64,000 bases of DNA from CAWKDG01 sp963848355 (GTDB lineage Bacteria > Actinomycetota > Acidimicrobiia > Acidimicrobiales > UBA8190): contig CAWKDG010000012.1 in NCBI GenBank assembly GCA_963848355.1, positions 434,001-498,000 of the forward strand, in the 5' to 3' direction. The notes under the pieces are model-generated. The model saw only the letters and a program-made list of their open reading frames with translations, was not told the origin of the DNA and searched no databases. This document shows positions 15,788 to 23,844 of the stretch, in pieces. Each line of letters starts with the position of its first letter. Positions within the stretch are counted from its first letter, which is position 1. The translations under genes and the position numbers were made by a program.

Positions 15788-17008
15788 TCAAGCAACTTCG
15801 GCAAGGGGAGCCGTCCGGTGGGCCCAGGCGATGGTCTCGTCGTAGGCCGTGTGGCTCTCGAGGCAGCCGTGGAGGATGCCGACCAGTCGGTTCCCGAGGG
15901 CCCGGAGAGCGGCGTGATGGGTGTCACCTGCCGCTCGTCGGGTGTCGTATAGGGCCCGGGCGCCAGGTGAGGCGGTGAGGGCAGCGAAGGCCCACAGGTA
16001 GATGGCATCACCCAGACGGTGATTCCGGGCGAAGCGGGCCAGCACCACCCGCTTGGTCCCCGACGCCCGGGTGATAGGTGACGTGCCGGCGTAGTTCTTG
16101 CGAGACTTGGGGGTGCCATAGCGGTTCGGCTCATCACCGAACTCGCCCAGCACCCGGGCGCCGAGGATGGTCCCCAGTCCTGGCAGGGATCGGACCACCT
16201 CGGCATCCGGGTGCTGTTCAAAACCCGCTTCGAGCTCCCCGGCCAGGGTGGCGATCTGGGCCACCATGGTGGCGATCACGGCCACACTGGCGGTCACCGA
16301 CGCCCCCATGGCGCTCGACACCGCCGCCGGTGCGGCGAGCTGCTCAGCCCGCAGAGCCTCTTGGATCTCGGCCGCCCTGTCGTCGATCCGGCGCTGACGG
16401 CCGCCTCGGCGCAAGGCGGCGGCGATCTTCGACTGTGACATGGTCCGGCCCAGCTCGGGGGTCGGCGCTAGGCGAAGCACTTCGAGCGCATCGCCGCTGG
16501 CCAGGTCGTCAAAGGCGACCAGAGCGGCCGGATAGAACTCCCGCAGCGTCGAGCGCAGCAGGTTCGTCTGGCGCTTCCTCGACCACACCATCGTCTGATG
16601 GGCCCGGGCCAGCACCTTCACCACCTGCACCGTCTCGGAGTCGGCGGCCACGGGTCGGTGGTTGTGGCGGTCGGTGCGGACCATGTCGGCCAGCACTTTG
16701 GCGTCCCCAGGATCGGACTTGGCCCCCGAAGTCGAGTGTCGGTCCCGGTAACGCGACGTCGACATCGGGTTGACGGCGAACACCTCGTAGCCGGCGGCCA
16801 CCAGCGCCGTCACGAACAGGCCCCGGTCGGTCTCGATCCCGATGACCACCTCACCGGGTTCCTCGACGTGGTCACCGACCAGGTCATGGAACCGGGCGAT
16901 GCCCTCCACTCCTTCGGGAAGACGGCCGCCACCGAGGCGTTTGCCGTCCTCGTCCTCCACGTACACGTCGTGGTGGGCCTCGGCCCAGTCCACCCCTACG
17001 AAGATCAT
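15788..17008 (-). CDS. IS110-family recombinase (transposase)
   Basis: A 406-residue protein with the N-terminal RuvC-like DEDD domain (IFVGVDWAEAHHDVYV at the start, then IGIETDRG and SDPGDAKVLADMVR) and the C-terminal Transposase_20 domain (SLPGLGTILGARVLGEFGD, then YAGTSPITRASG with the candidate catalytic serine). I chose ATG 17008, preceded by GAGGAGAGGG; a longer frame to 17137 would run through the non-coding end. No stop or frameshift is seen, so the element may be active. Confidence 0.93.
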   Translation of the reverse strand: MIFVGVDWAEAHHDVYVEDEDGKRLGGGRLPEGVEGIARFHDLVGDHVEEPGEVVIGIETDRGLFVTALVAAGYEVFAVNPMSTSRYRDRHSTSGAKSDPGDAKVLADMVRTDRHNHRPVAADSETVQVVKVLARAHQTMVWSRKRQTNLLRSTLREFYPAALVAFDDLASGDALEVLRLAPTPELGRTMSQSKIAAALRRGGRQRRIDDRAAEIQEALRAEQLAAPAAVSSAMGASVTASVAVIATMVAQIATLAGELEAGFEQHPDAEVVRSLPGLGTILGARVLGEFGDEPNRYGTPKSRKNYAGTSPITRASGTKRVVLARFARNHRLGDAIYLWAFAALTASPGARALYDTRRAAGDTHHAALRALGNRLVGILHGCLESHTAYDETIAWAHRTAPLAEVA

Positions 17009-17148
17009 CTGGGTCCCTCTCCTCGTCCGACCGGCATCAACACGAGCCCGAGGACCCCAGCAGCTTCCTAATGGACAGTGCTCGAGGCACGACATCCCAC
17101 CAGCCGTCACGGGAACCTCACCAACCACCAGGGGCACGATCTAGAGGT
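17009..17148 (-). ncRNA. Candidate bridge-RNA region of the IS110 element
   Basis: This non-coding stretch lies between the recombinase start and the element end, on the recombinase strand. That is where IS621-type IS110 elements encode the bridge RNA that pairs with target and donor DNA. Read on the minus strand it can form short stems, for example CTCGT with ACGAG (between about 17052 and 17022) and GTGC with GCAC (about 17091-17079). I cannot fold it reliably or identify the guide loops, so this is a location-based prediction. Confidence 0.3.
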
Positions 17149-17239
17149 AGGGCTCAAGGCCCTGGCCAAAGCAGTGCTCACCTGATGGCGGCTCGGCAAC
17201 CAGCCTCACTCAGTCATGAAGTGAGGAGGTCGACCCCCA

Positions 17240-17515
17240 TTAGGGCCGATCGGTCGGGAGGTGAGCCGGGCAGAATCGATTGGCGGGCGCGGACTCGAGT
17301 TCGTCGTCGGTGAGGGCCTGGCCACATGTCTCGCAGCGACCGAAGGTACCGTCACCGAGGCGCTCGAGGGCCAGTTCCACGTCGGCGAGCTCTCGCTCGA
17401 TGGCGTCGAGTTCGCTTTCGACGTCGACCGGGGCGAGGTCGACATCGCCCTCGACGTCGGTGCCGTTGACGGAACCGCCCACATCGGCGCGGCCAGAGGG
17501 ACGGTCGGTCTCCAC
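17240..17515 (-). CDS. DksA/TraR-type C4 zinc-finger protein
   Basis: A 91-residue protein ending in a zinc-finger of the TraR/DksA class: GRCETCGQALTDDELES with the first CxxC, then NRFCPAHL with a CxxH second half. A preceding helical stretch (VESELDAIERELADVELALERLGDG) would form the coiled coil. In proteobacteria such proteins act on RNA polymerase; many short actinobacterial versions have no known role. GTG 17515 is chosen, with TACGAT 8 bases upstream; a longer GTG at 17557 is possible. It is divergent from the aminotransferase gene. Confidence 0.8.
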   Translation of the reverse strand: METDRPSGRADVGGSVNGTDVEGDVDLAPVDVESELDAIERELADVELALERLGDGTFGRCETCGQALTDDELESAPANRFCPAHLPTDRP

Positions 17516-17622
17516 GACACGTGATCGTACCGGTGCTCCACGGCCACCATCGACCACGCCGGATCACGCGGTGGGCTCGTAGGATCGGCTCCTCCGCCCG
17601 AGGAGACCACGGAAGGGGTCCT

Positions 17623-19050
17623 ATGGCGCAACCGCCCACGATGATCAGGGACATCCCCGTGCCCGATCCTCCCGCTCGCCTCGTGGGCGACGGCGACGCC
17701 GTGCCCTGCATCGACGGATCGGAACGGCCTTACGTCAATCTCGACTTCGCCGCCTCGTCGAGTGCGCTCGTGGCGGTAGCCGACGCCGTCACCGCCTTCG
17801 TCCCGTCCTATGCCAGCGTGCACCGGGGCGCCGGCTTCAAGTCCCGGGTGTCGACAGCCGCCTACGAGTCGGCACGTGCCCGTGCGCTGGCCTTCTGCGG
17901 TGTCCGGCACACCGACGACGTGGCCATTCTGTGCCGCAACACGACAGAGGCGATCAACCAACTCGCCTACCGACTGCGATTCGACCCCGATGACGTCGTC
18001 CTCACCACGGTGGTCGAGCATCACGCCAACCTGCTGCCGTGGGGACGGGTGGCCCAACGCCGCTACGTGGAGTGCGGGGCGGACGGCACCTTCGGGGTCG
18101 ACGACGTAATCGCCGGGCTGGACCGCACCCCCGCCCCCCGCTTGCTGACCCTGACCGGGGCATCGAACGTGACGGGCTGGATGCCGGCCATCCCGGCCGT
18201 CGTCGATGCGGCCCACGAGCGCGGTATTCCGGTCTTCCTCGACGCCGCCCAGTTGGCGCCGCACCGGGCCATCCCGGCCGGGGTCGACTACGTGGCATTC
18301 AGCGGGCACAAGATGTACGCGCCTTACGGCACCGGTGTCCTCGTCGGGCCCCGGGCGACCTTCGTCGACGGAGACCCCTTCCTGGCCGGCGGGGGCGCCG
18401 TCGACCTCGTCGACCTCGACGAAGTGGTGTGGACGGAACCTCCCGAACGCGAGGAGGCCGGTTCACCCAACGTCGTGGGGGCCGTCGCTCTGGAGGCGTC
18501 CCTCGACACCCTCGGCCGCATCGGCTGGGACAGGATCGGCGCCCACGAGGCGGCGCTGGCTCATCAACTGCGGGCCGGCCTGAACGCGATCGAAGGCGTC
18601 CACCTCCTGGGGCCGGACGTCGACACCGAGACGCTGGCCATCGGCACCTTCACCGTCGAGGGTGTCCCCCACTCGCTCGTCGCCGCCCGACTCAGTGCCG
18701 AATGGGGCATCGGGGTGCGTCACGGATGCTTCTGCGCCCACCCCTATCTGATCCGGCTGCTCGGTCTGTCCGGTCCCGAGATCCAGACCTACCGCGACGA
18801 GGTGCTGAGGGGTGACCACCGCTCCCTACCTGGGGCGGTGCGTGCCAGTTGCGGCATCTCCTCTACGACCGCCGACGTGGATGCCTTGCTCGCGGCCGTC
18901 ACCGTCGTAGCGCAGGACGCGGCGTCGGGTCACGCTACGCCTGTTCCTTACGAGCAGGACCTGCGCACCGGTGACTTTTGGCCCATCACCGACCGAGCGG
19001 GATGGAAACGTCACGACCGCGATTCGTCGATGTCGTGCGCTCGGGGATGA
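17623..19050 (+). CDS. Class V aminotransferase (cysteine desulfurase-like)
   Basis: A 475-residue PLP enzyme. It has the PLP lysine in FSGHKMYAPYGTGVLVG (about residues 226-242), VVEHHANLLPW (about 130-140, typical of SufS/CsdA-like enzymes) and a C-terminal active-site loop VRHGCFCAHPYL (about 366-377) where cysteine desulfurases hold their catalytic cysteine. Substrate could be cysteine, selenocysteine or another amino acid. No suf, isc or tRNA-thiolation genes are nearby, so a role in general Fe-S assembly is not supported. The ATG is preceded by GGAAGGGG. Confidence 0.82.
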   Translation: MAQPPTMIRDIPVPDPPARLVGDGDAVPCIDGSERPYVNLDFAASSSALVAVADAVTAFVPSYASVHRGAGFKSRVSTAAYESARARALAFCGVRHTDDVAILCRNTTEAINQLAYRLRFDPDDVVLTTVVEHHANLLPWGRVAQRRYVECGADGTFGVDDVIAGLDRTPAPRLLTLTGASNVTGWMPAIPAVVDAAHERGIPVFLDAAQLAPHRAIPAGVDYVAFSGHKMYAPYGTGVLVGPRATFVDGDPFLAGGGAVDLVDLDEVVWTEPPEREEAGSPNVVGAVALEASLDTLGRIGWDRIGAHEAALAHQLRAGLNAIEGVHLLGPDVDTETLAIGTFTVEGVPHSLVAARLSAEWGIGVRHGCFCAHPYLIRLLGLSGPEIQTYRDEVLRGDHRSLPGAVRASCGISSTTADVDALLAAVTVVAQDAASGHATPVPYEQDLRTGDFWPITDRAGWKRHDRDSSMSCARG

Positions 19051-19083
19051 CCGGGGACCGTCGCCGCGGACGAAGCTGGCGGT

Positions 19084-19121
19084 GCCGGCGGGCCCGGGAC
19101 TTGCATCCCGAACCCGCCGGC
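19084..19121. terminator. Strong two-part hairpin between convergent genes
   Basis: GCCGGCGGG (19084-19092) pairs with CCCGCCGGC (19113-19121), and inside it CGGGA pairs with TCCCG around a six-base loop. The structure lies 34 bp after the aminotransferase stop and just beyond the end of the convergent CAP-repeat gene, so it probably terminates both. There is no T-run, as is common in high-GC actinobacteria. Confidence 0.6.
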
Positions 19122-19154
19122 CGACCGGTCCTCCCCCCGCTTCAGATGATTGCT

Positions 19155-19910
19155 TCAGGCGACGGAGCCGTGGAACGGCACGCCGAAGCTGAACACACCA
19201 CCGTCGGACGCCGCCAGCCAGTACCCGACCTGGGTAGATGCCGTCATGCCGACCACCGGTGATGCCAAGACAGTGCCTCCCGTCGACCCGTGGTACGGGG
19301 CGTCACCGAAGGCGAAGATTCCGCCGTCGGAGGCGACAAGCCAATAGCCTTTGCCGTCACTGGTGGACGCCATGGCCACGACGGGCCGGTAGAGCCTGAT
19401 TCCTCCGGTCGATCCCCGGAACGGGGCGTCGCCGAAGGCGAAGATGCCCCCGTCCGTCGCCACTTCCCAATATCCCTGACCATTGGGGGTGGCCGCGATC
19501 CCGACCACGGGCTTGTTCAGAGCGTGGCCCCCCATGGAGCCGTAGAAGTGGGCGTCGCCGAAGGCGAAGATCCCGCCGTCGGACGCCACCAACCAGTACC
19601 CGTGGCCGTCGGGGGTGGAGGCGATCCCGACCACCGGTCGGGTCAGTGGGTGACCGCCCATGGAGCCGTAGTAGCCGGCGTCGCCGAAGGCGAAGATCCC
19701 GCCGTCGGACGCCACCAACCAGTACCCGTGGCCGTCGGGGGTGGAGGCGATCCCGACGATGGGTGCCGACAGTCGAATGCCGGCCAAGGAGTTGTAGAAG
19801 GCGGCGTCACCGAAGGCGAACACGCCACCATTGGCGGAAGCGAGCCAGTACCCACCGCCGTCGGGGGTGGAGGCGATCCCGACCGCCGGTGCCGAAAGAG
19901 ACTGAGTGAC
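19155..19910. repeat. 126-bp tandem repeats encoding the 42-residue modules
   Basis: Six in-frame units of about 126 bp lie at the 3' end of the CAP-repeat gene. The two central units are nearly identical at DNA level over long stretches, for example the blocks around 19560-19620 and 19680-19745. This points to recent duplication or gene conversion and makes misassembly or copy-number change possible. Confidence 0.85.
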
Positions 19911-20774
19911 GGCGTTGCCGGGCAGGTAGGGAGTGACCTGGCTCCAGCTGAAGTCGACGGCAGGACTACCTGACGTGTCGACGAGGAGTTCGGCCCAGCT
20001 CGGATAACCCTGGTACCCGGTCGCATCGAACGCCGACCCCATCTCGCAGGGCTGGCAGGCCAGGTTGAGCAGCACGTTGTCGCGGTGCCCCCAGCAACCG
20101 GGGGCGCCGGCCTGCTGACAGTCGATGTTCGACGAGCCGAGACCGTCGTCGTACATCCAGAAGTAGATGGCTTCGAGGGGATTGCCCACGGCGCCCGCCC
20201 AATTGCTTCCCCATTCGGACCACGGGAACCCAGCCGGCGGGCTGGGGTCGTTGCTCTGCTCGGCACCGCTCATGGTGGAGGCGTCGAGCGCAGTGGCCAT
20301 GGCTGAGAGCGGCGGCAGGCCGCGGACGGTGCGCTCCAGGTTGGTGGCGACGAACAACTGCTGCTCGGGAGTGAGTTGGGTCCAGTCCGTGGGCAGGACC
20401 ATTCCGGGAAGGCCTTCGCGCTCCCGGCCGTTGGCGATTGCCTGTAGGACGGCACTGACACACCCCGTCGAGTCGTCGTACTGCGAGCCGGAGCAGTTGC
20501 TCAGGAAGTTCGGAGACGGTGCGATATTTGCCGGCGGATTGCCAGGCGGCAGGATGCCCTCGTGCGCCTGCGCCTTTGTGACAGGAACGGGCTGGGCCGA
20601 CCGAACGACGGCCGCCACGGCTGAGGCCGAGGGTGCGGGTGGCGCCACCACCAATACCAGGGGCAGTACGGTCAGCCCGGCGATGGTGAGGGATGTACGG
20701 AACTGGGGGAATGAACGTCCGAAGCTGTGGGCTCCGGCATCCGCCCCCTTCCTTCTGTTCTGGAGTGTATTCAC
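19155..20774 (-). CDS. Secreted CAP-domain protein with C-terminal 42-residue repeats
   Basis: The 539-residue protein has an N-terminal export signal (hydrophobic stretch about 29-52, ending in APSASA). A CAP/SCP-like domain follows at about 120-275, with FVATNLERTVRGLPPL and CWGHRDNVLL (the family GHRDN motif). At about 290-539 there are five 42-residue repeats of the form PVVGIASTPDG-GYWLVASDGGIFAFGDA plus a shorter last copy. Six blades would suit a beta-propeller-like fold, but I infer this only from length. Function is unknown; CAP proteins act outside the cell. The GTG start is preceded by TAGCTT and six bases, so it is probably leaderless. Confidence 0.8.
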   Translation of the reverse strand: MNTLQNRRKGADAGAHSFGRSFPQFRTSLTIAGLTVLPLVLVVAPPAPSASAVAAVVRSAQPVPVTKAQAHEGILPPGNPPANIAPSPNFLSNCSGSQYDDSTGCVSAVLQAIANGREREGLPGMVLPTDWTQLTPEQQLFVATNLERTVRGLPPLSAMATALDASTMSGAEQSNDPSPPAGFPWSEWGSNWAGAVGNPLEAIYFWMYDDGLGSSNIDCQQAGAPGCWGHRDNVLLNLACQPCEMGSAFDATGYQGYPSWAELLVDTSGSPAVDFSWSQVTPYLPGNAVTQSLSAPAVGIASTPDGGGYWLASANGGVFAFGDAAFYNSLAGIRLSAPIVGIASTPDGHGYWLVASDGGIFAFGDAGYYGSMGGHPLTRPVVGIASTPDGHGYWLVASDGGIFAFGDAHFYGSMGGHALNKPVVGIAATPNGQGYWEVATDGGIFAFGDAPFRGSTGGIRLYRPVVAMASTSDGKGYWLVASDGGIFAFGDAPYHGSTGGTVLASPVVGMTASTQVGYWLAASDGGVFSFGVPFHGSVA

Positions 20775-20780
20775 TAAGAG

Positions 20781-20786
20781 AAGCTA
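20781..20786 (-). promoter_or_regulatory. -10 box for the CAP-repeat gene (leaderless)
   Basis: TAGCTT on the minus strand stands six bases before the GTG at 20774. The divergent lipoprotein gene starts at 20811, so the two promoters share fewer than 40 bp. Confidence 0.45.
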
Positions 20787-20810
20787 TCGGACCACTAAGA
20801 GCGTTTATTG

Positions 20811-21851
20811 ATGGTCCAGAGGGGAAAATTGCCACTTATTGTGAAAGTTGTGACCACTTTGGGGGTCATCTCAGTGCTCACAGGGTGTGGCAATACCACT
20901 GGGAGGGAGGCCTCGGACCTGGCGACACGCGCTTCGCAGGGCACTGAGGCCTATGTCTGCAACTTCGGATACGACGACCAACCCGGTTCGACGATCACTG
21001 CCGTGGATCTCAGGACACGACGTGTGGACACGTCAGTCACCATCGGTTCATTGCCGTCGGCCGTCGCCGCCACCCCCGACGGTCACCTTCTCGTCGTGAC
21101 CGATCAGGGGGACGACAATCTCGCCGTCGTCGACACCGCCACCGACAAAGTGGTCGCCCACATCCCCGCCGGAGTCGAACCCGATGCCGTCGCCGTGAGC
21201 CCCGACGGCAAGGAGGCCGTGGTCGCCAATGTGGATGACGACACCATCACGCCGATCGCTCTGACGACTCTGCGAGCCGGGCATCCCGTCGGCGCGGGCG
21301 CCAGGCCCGACGCCGTCGCCATCGGTGGAACCGGGGGACGAACGGCACTGGTGGCTGACCTCGAGGGCGATACGGTCACGCCGATCGATCTCGACACCAT
21401 GACCACCGGCGTCCCCATTGTCGTGGGTGCGGAGCCCGATGCCGTGGCGATCAGTCCCGACGGCACGACGGCGCTGGTGGCGGATTTCGGCAGCGGCACC
21501 GTGACACCGATCGACCTGGCGACGATGCACGCCGGTTCGCCCGTCGCCGTGGGGCCGGGGCCGACCGGCATGGCCGTCACCACCAGCGGACCCGGCGGCG
21601 CCCCGACGGCGTGGGTGACGACCGGAGTTGACCTCGTTCCGCTGAACCTCACGTCGTTCACCGTCGGAGCCCCGATCGTCGTGGGCCACCTGGCCGAGGC
21701 CGTGGCCATCAGCGGTGACGGGCGGACGGCATGGGTGGCCGGACAGGACGCCACCGTCACCCCCGTGGACCTCTCCACGGGGACACGAGGAGTCTCGATC
21801 TACGTGGGCGGTCGCCCGGCGGCCATCGTCATTCCTCCGCCCCGGCGCTGA
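20811..21851 (+). CDS. YVTN-type beta-propeller lipoprotein
   Basis: A 346-residue protein with a lipoprotein signal (hydrophobic run VVTTLGVISVLTGC, lipobox LTGC with Cys near residue 26). Six to seven repeats of about 42-45 residues follow, of the form GxxPDAVAISPDGTTALVADxxxxTVTPIDLxT, typical of YVTN/NHL-like beta-propellers. It should be anchored on the outer face of the membrane. The role is not known; such propellers bind proteins or metals. It precedes the encapsulin operon by about 190 bp on the same strand, but separate transcription is likely. ATG 20811 is preferred over TTG 20808. Confidence 0.8.
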   Translation: MVQRGKLPLIVKVVTTLGVISVLTGCGNTTGREASDLATRASQGTEAYVCNFGYDDQPGSTITAVDLRTRRVDTSVTIGSLPSAVAATPDGHLLVVTDQGDDNLAVVDTATDKVVAHIPAGVEPDAVAVSPDGKEAVVANVDDDTITPIALTTLRAGHPVGAGARPDAVAIGGTGGRTALVADLEGDTVTPIDLDTMTTGVPIVVGAEPDAVAISPDGTTALVADFGSGTVTPIDLATMHAGSPVAVGPGPTGMAVTTSGPGGAPTAWVTTGVDLVPLNLTSFTVGAPIVVGHLAEAVAISGDGRTAWVAGQDATVTPVDLSTGTRGVSIYVGGRPAAIVIPPPRR

Positions 21852-22039
21852 GACTGGCGGTGCCGGAGAGGGGTGCCTGCTCCGCCGCCGGGACCGTCCA
21901 TGCCGTTCGACCTTTCAGCGGCGGCACCGGTGGGTAGGACCCGGTCGCCAGGATCACCCGGGCGCCAGTTCCGATAACCTCGCCGCCGGTGCTCACGTCC
22001 TGCCCGAACGCCTGAGAATCTCGAGGAGGGGAGACAGCC

Positions 22040-22420
22040 ATGGCCAGCGAAGGCCTTCACGAACCACAAGAACTCGTCATGGCCACCACGATCGACCGGC
22101 ACCGGGCGATCGTCTCCATCAGAGAGGAGTTCGAGGCCGTCGACTGGTACGACCAGCGCGTCGACGCCACCAGCGACGGGGCGTTGGCTGCCGTGCTCGC
22201 CCACAACAGGGACGAAGAGAAGGAACACGCCGCCATGACGCTCGAGTGGCTCCGTCGCAACGACCCGGTGCTCGACCGGCACATGCGCACCTATCTATTC
22301 ACCACCGCGCCCGTCACCGAGATCGAGGCCGAGGCCGAGGCCGAGGGAGCTCAAGGCGATGAGGCCGCTGAAAGCGGCACCGGATCGCTCGGAATCGGAA
22401 GCCTCAAGGGAGTCGACTGA
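22040..22420 (+). CDS. Encapsulated ferritin (encapsulin cargo)
   Basis: A 126-residue EncFtn-family ferroxidase. It has Glu29/Glu30/Glu32 and Trp36 in SIREEFEAVDWYDQR, and Glu60 with His63 in DEEKEHAAM, matching the iron ligands of encapsulated ferritins, which form their di-iron site at a subunit interface. After the two helices comes an acidic Glu/Ala linker. The C-terminal GSLGIGSLKGVD resembles the cargo-loading peptide that docks inside the shell. A good ribosome-binding site (GAGGAGGGGAG) precedes the ATG, and the stop overlaps the shell start (TGATG), fixing the pair as an operon for iron storage and detoxification. Confidence 0.93.
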   Translation: MASEGLHEPQELVMATTIDRHRAIVSIREEFEAVDWYDQRVDATSDGALAAVLAHNRDEEKEHAAMTLEWLRRNDPVLDRHMRTYLFTTAPVTEIEAEAEAEGAQGDEAAESGTGSLGIGSLKGVD

Positions 22421-23232
22421 TGGACCACCTACTGCGAGAGAAGGCCCCCATCTCCAGCGCCGGCTGGGATGCCATCGACGAGGAGGCGAAGGGCCGCCTC
22501 ACCACCTACCTGGCCGCCCGCAAACTTGTCGACTTCGTCGGCCCCGGTGGATGGTCGCACTCGGCCACCAACCTCGGCCGGGTGACGAAGCTCTCGAAGA
22601 CGCCAAGCGAGGGCGTCACCGCTCGTCAGCGTCGCGTCCTTCCCCTGGTGGAGCTGCGATCCGAGTTCACCGTCTCACGGCCCGAGATCGACGACGTCGA
22701 CCGCGGGGCGGCGGACATCGAACTGGCCGATCTGGACCAGGCGGCACGGCGCATCGCCCTCGGTGAGAACATCTCCGTCTTCCACGGGTACAACGCGGCG
22801 GGTATCAAGGGAATCGCCGAGACCTCGTCGCACAAGGCGATCGACTTCAACGGCGAATTCGAACACTCGCCGACCGTCGTGGCCAAGGCTGTCGATGTCC
22901 TGCGGCAATCGGGGATTGACGGCCCTTACGGCTTGGCCATCGGACCGGCCGGGTACACAGGGATCATCGAGACGACCGAGCACGGCGGTCTGCTGCTCCT
23001 GGACCATCTGCGGCAGATACTCGGGGGTCCGGTGGTATGGGCTCCGGGCGTCGACGGTGGGGTGGTCCTCAGCCTCCGTGGTGGCGACTTCGTCCTCGAT
23101 TGCGGAGAGGACCTCTCCATCGGGTACCTCGACCACGACGAGAACAGCGTGCGCCTGTACTTCGAGGAGAGCTTCAGCTTCCGCGTCATCGAGCCCGATG
23201 CCGCCGTCGCCGTGCGGTTGATCAGATCCTGA
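22420..23232 (+). CDS. Encapsulin shell protein (linocin-M18 family)
   Basis: The 270-residue HK97-fold shell protein has the classic N-terminus MDHLLREKAPISSAGWDAID and KLVDFVGPGGW. Further on are VLPLVELRSEFTVSR, GIAETSSH, YGLAIGPAGY and the C-terminal FYFEESFSFRV-like segment (YFEESFSFRV here). Family-1 encapsulins self-assemble into icosahedral nanocompartments. At this size T=1 (60 subunits) is likely, though T number cannot be read from sequence. The 1-bp overlap with the EncFtn gene strongly supports iron-mineralising cargo. Confidence 0.95.
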   Translation: MDHLLREKAPISSAGWDAIDEEAKGRLTTYLAARKLVDFVGPGGWSHSATNLGRVTKLSKTPSEGVTARQRRVLPLVELRSEFTVSRPEIDDVDRGAADIELADLDQAARRIALGENISVFHGYNAAGIKGIAETSSHKAIDFNGEFEHSPTVVAKAVDVLRQSGIDGPYGLAIGPAGYTGIIETTEHGGLLLLDHLRQILGGPVVWAPGVDGGVVLSLRGGDFVLDCGEDLSIGYLDHDENSVRLYFEESFSFRVIEPDAAVAVRLIRS

Positions 23233-23245
23233 TCCTGACGGGGCC

Positions 23246-23680
23246 TCAGGCGGGCTCCATACCGTGTCGCCGCATGAGCGTCAGCTCCGTCTCGCGGTCC
23301 GGCGGCTCCGGCGAAGCCCACAGCTGCTCCAAGTCTTCGAAGTAGCGGTCCAATGCCGGTGCATGGAGCACGAGCAGCCGAGCCGGAGCATCGCCCGTGT
23401 TCCCGAACGTGTGCGCTTCGCCCGCCGGTACCAAGACAAACGTTCCGGGCGTCCCCTCGAACACGTCGCGGGCGACGTGAAACTCTACGGCCCCGTCCAA
23501 CACGAAGTACGCCTCTTCGTTCCCGATGTGGCTGTGCGCCGGAGGCATCCGCCCGCCTGGTGGCAACGTCCTTTCCATCAGGGAGAACCGACCCTGTGTG
23601 GTCGCCGCCGTGGCTTTGAACCACATCTCGCTCCCACGCGCCTCATGACGCAGTCCCTCACCGCTCTCCCATCGGAGCAC
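23246..23680 (-). CDS. Cupin-domain protein
   Basis: A 144-residue single-domain cupin. Motif 1 is HSHIGNEEAYFVLDG with two histidines and a glutamate as metal ligands, and motif 2 is VPAGEAHTFGN with the third histidine. Single-domain cupins bind a metal and may be isomerases, dioxygenases or sensors; nothing identifies the substrate. GTG 23680 is chosen because AGGAGGT lies five bases upstream. It converges on the encapsulin gene with only 13 bp between, with no sign of a functional link. Confidence 0.8.
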   Translation of the reverse strand: MLRWESGEGLRHEARGSEMWFKATAATTQGRFSLMERTLPPGGRMPPAHSHIGNEEAYFVLDGAVEFHVARDVFEGTPGTFVLVPAGEAHTFGNTGDAPARLLVLHAPALDRYFEDLEQLWASPEPPDRETELTLMRRHGMEPA

Positions 23681-23823
23681 GACGCACCTCCTCTGTCCCA
23701 AGCGCACGGGCGCCTCCTGAGACCTTAGGACTCAGAGGACAAGCGCGATAGGACCGGGTCAGCGAGACCGCCGGTCGCATCGTCGTCGTCGCCTCGGCGG
23801 TGTGACGTGGGCCAACAAGTACT

Positions 23824-23836
23824 GTTGTCCGACAAC
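23824..23836. promoter_or_regulatory. Perfect palindrome just upstream of tRNA-Lys
   Basis: GTTGTC-C-GACAAC forms 6-bp arms around one base and ends nine bases before the mature tRNA. TACTGT at 23820-23825 overlaps its left arm and could be the tRNA -10 element. The palindrome could be an operator or part of the tRNA 5' leader hairpin. Confidence 0.35.
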
Positions 23837-23844
23837 CCCCAGGA

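Larger units (their letters stand above)
15760..17148 (-). mobile_element. IS110-family insertion sequence, apparently complete
   Basis: A 1,389-bp unit bounded by perfect 10-bp inverted repeats, ACCTCTAGAT at 15760-15769 and ATCTAGAGGT at 17139-17148, with one intact recombinase gene inside. The non-coding part is asymmetric: about 18 bp beyond the recombinase stop, but 130-140 bp upstream of its start. In IS110 elements the upstream end encodes the bridge RNA. Exact ends are an inference, since many IS110 elements lack terminal repeats. It separates sodN from the DksA-like gene and breaks no obvious gene. Confidence 0.75.

Noticed and set aside
19155..19910. CRISPR-like array because of regular repeats
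   Set aside because: The 126-bp period is in frame and translates into conserved protein modules; repeats have no unique spacers.
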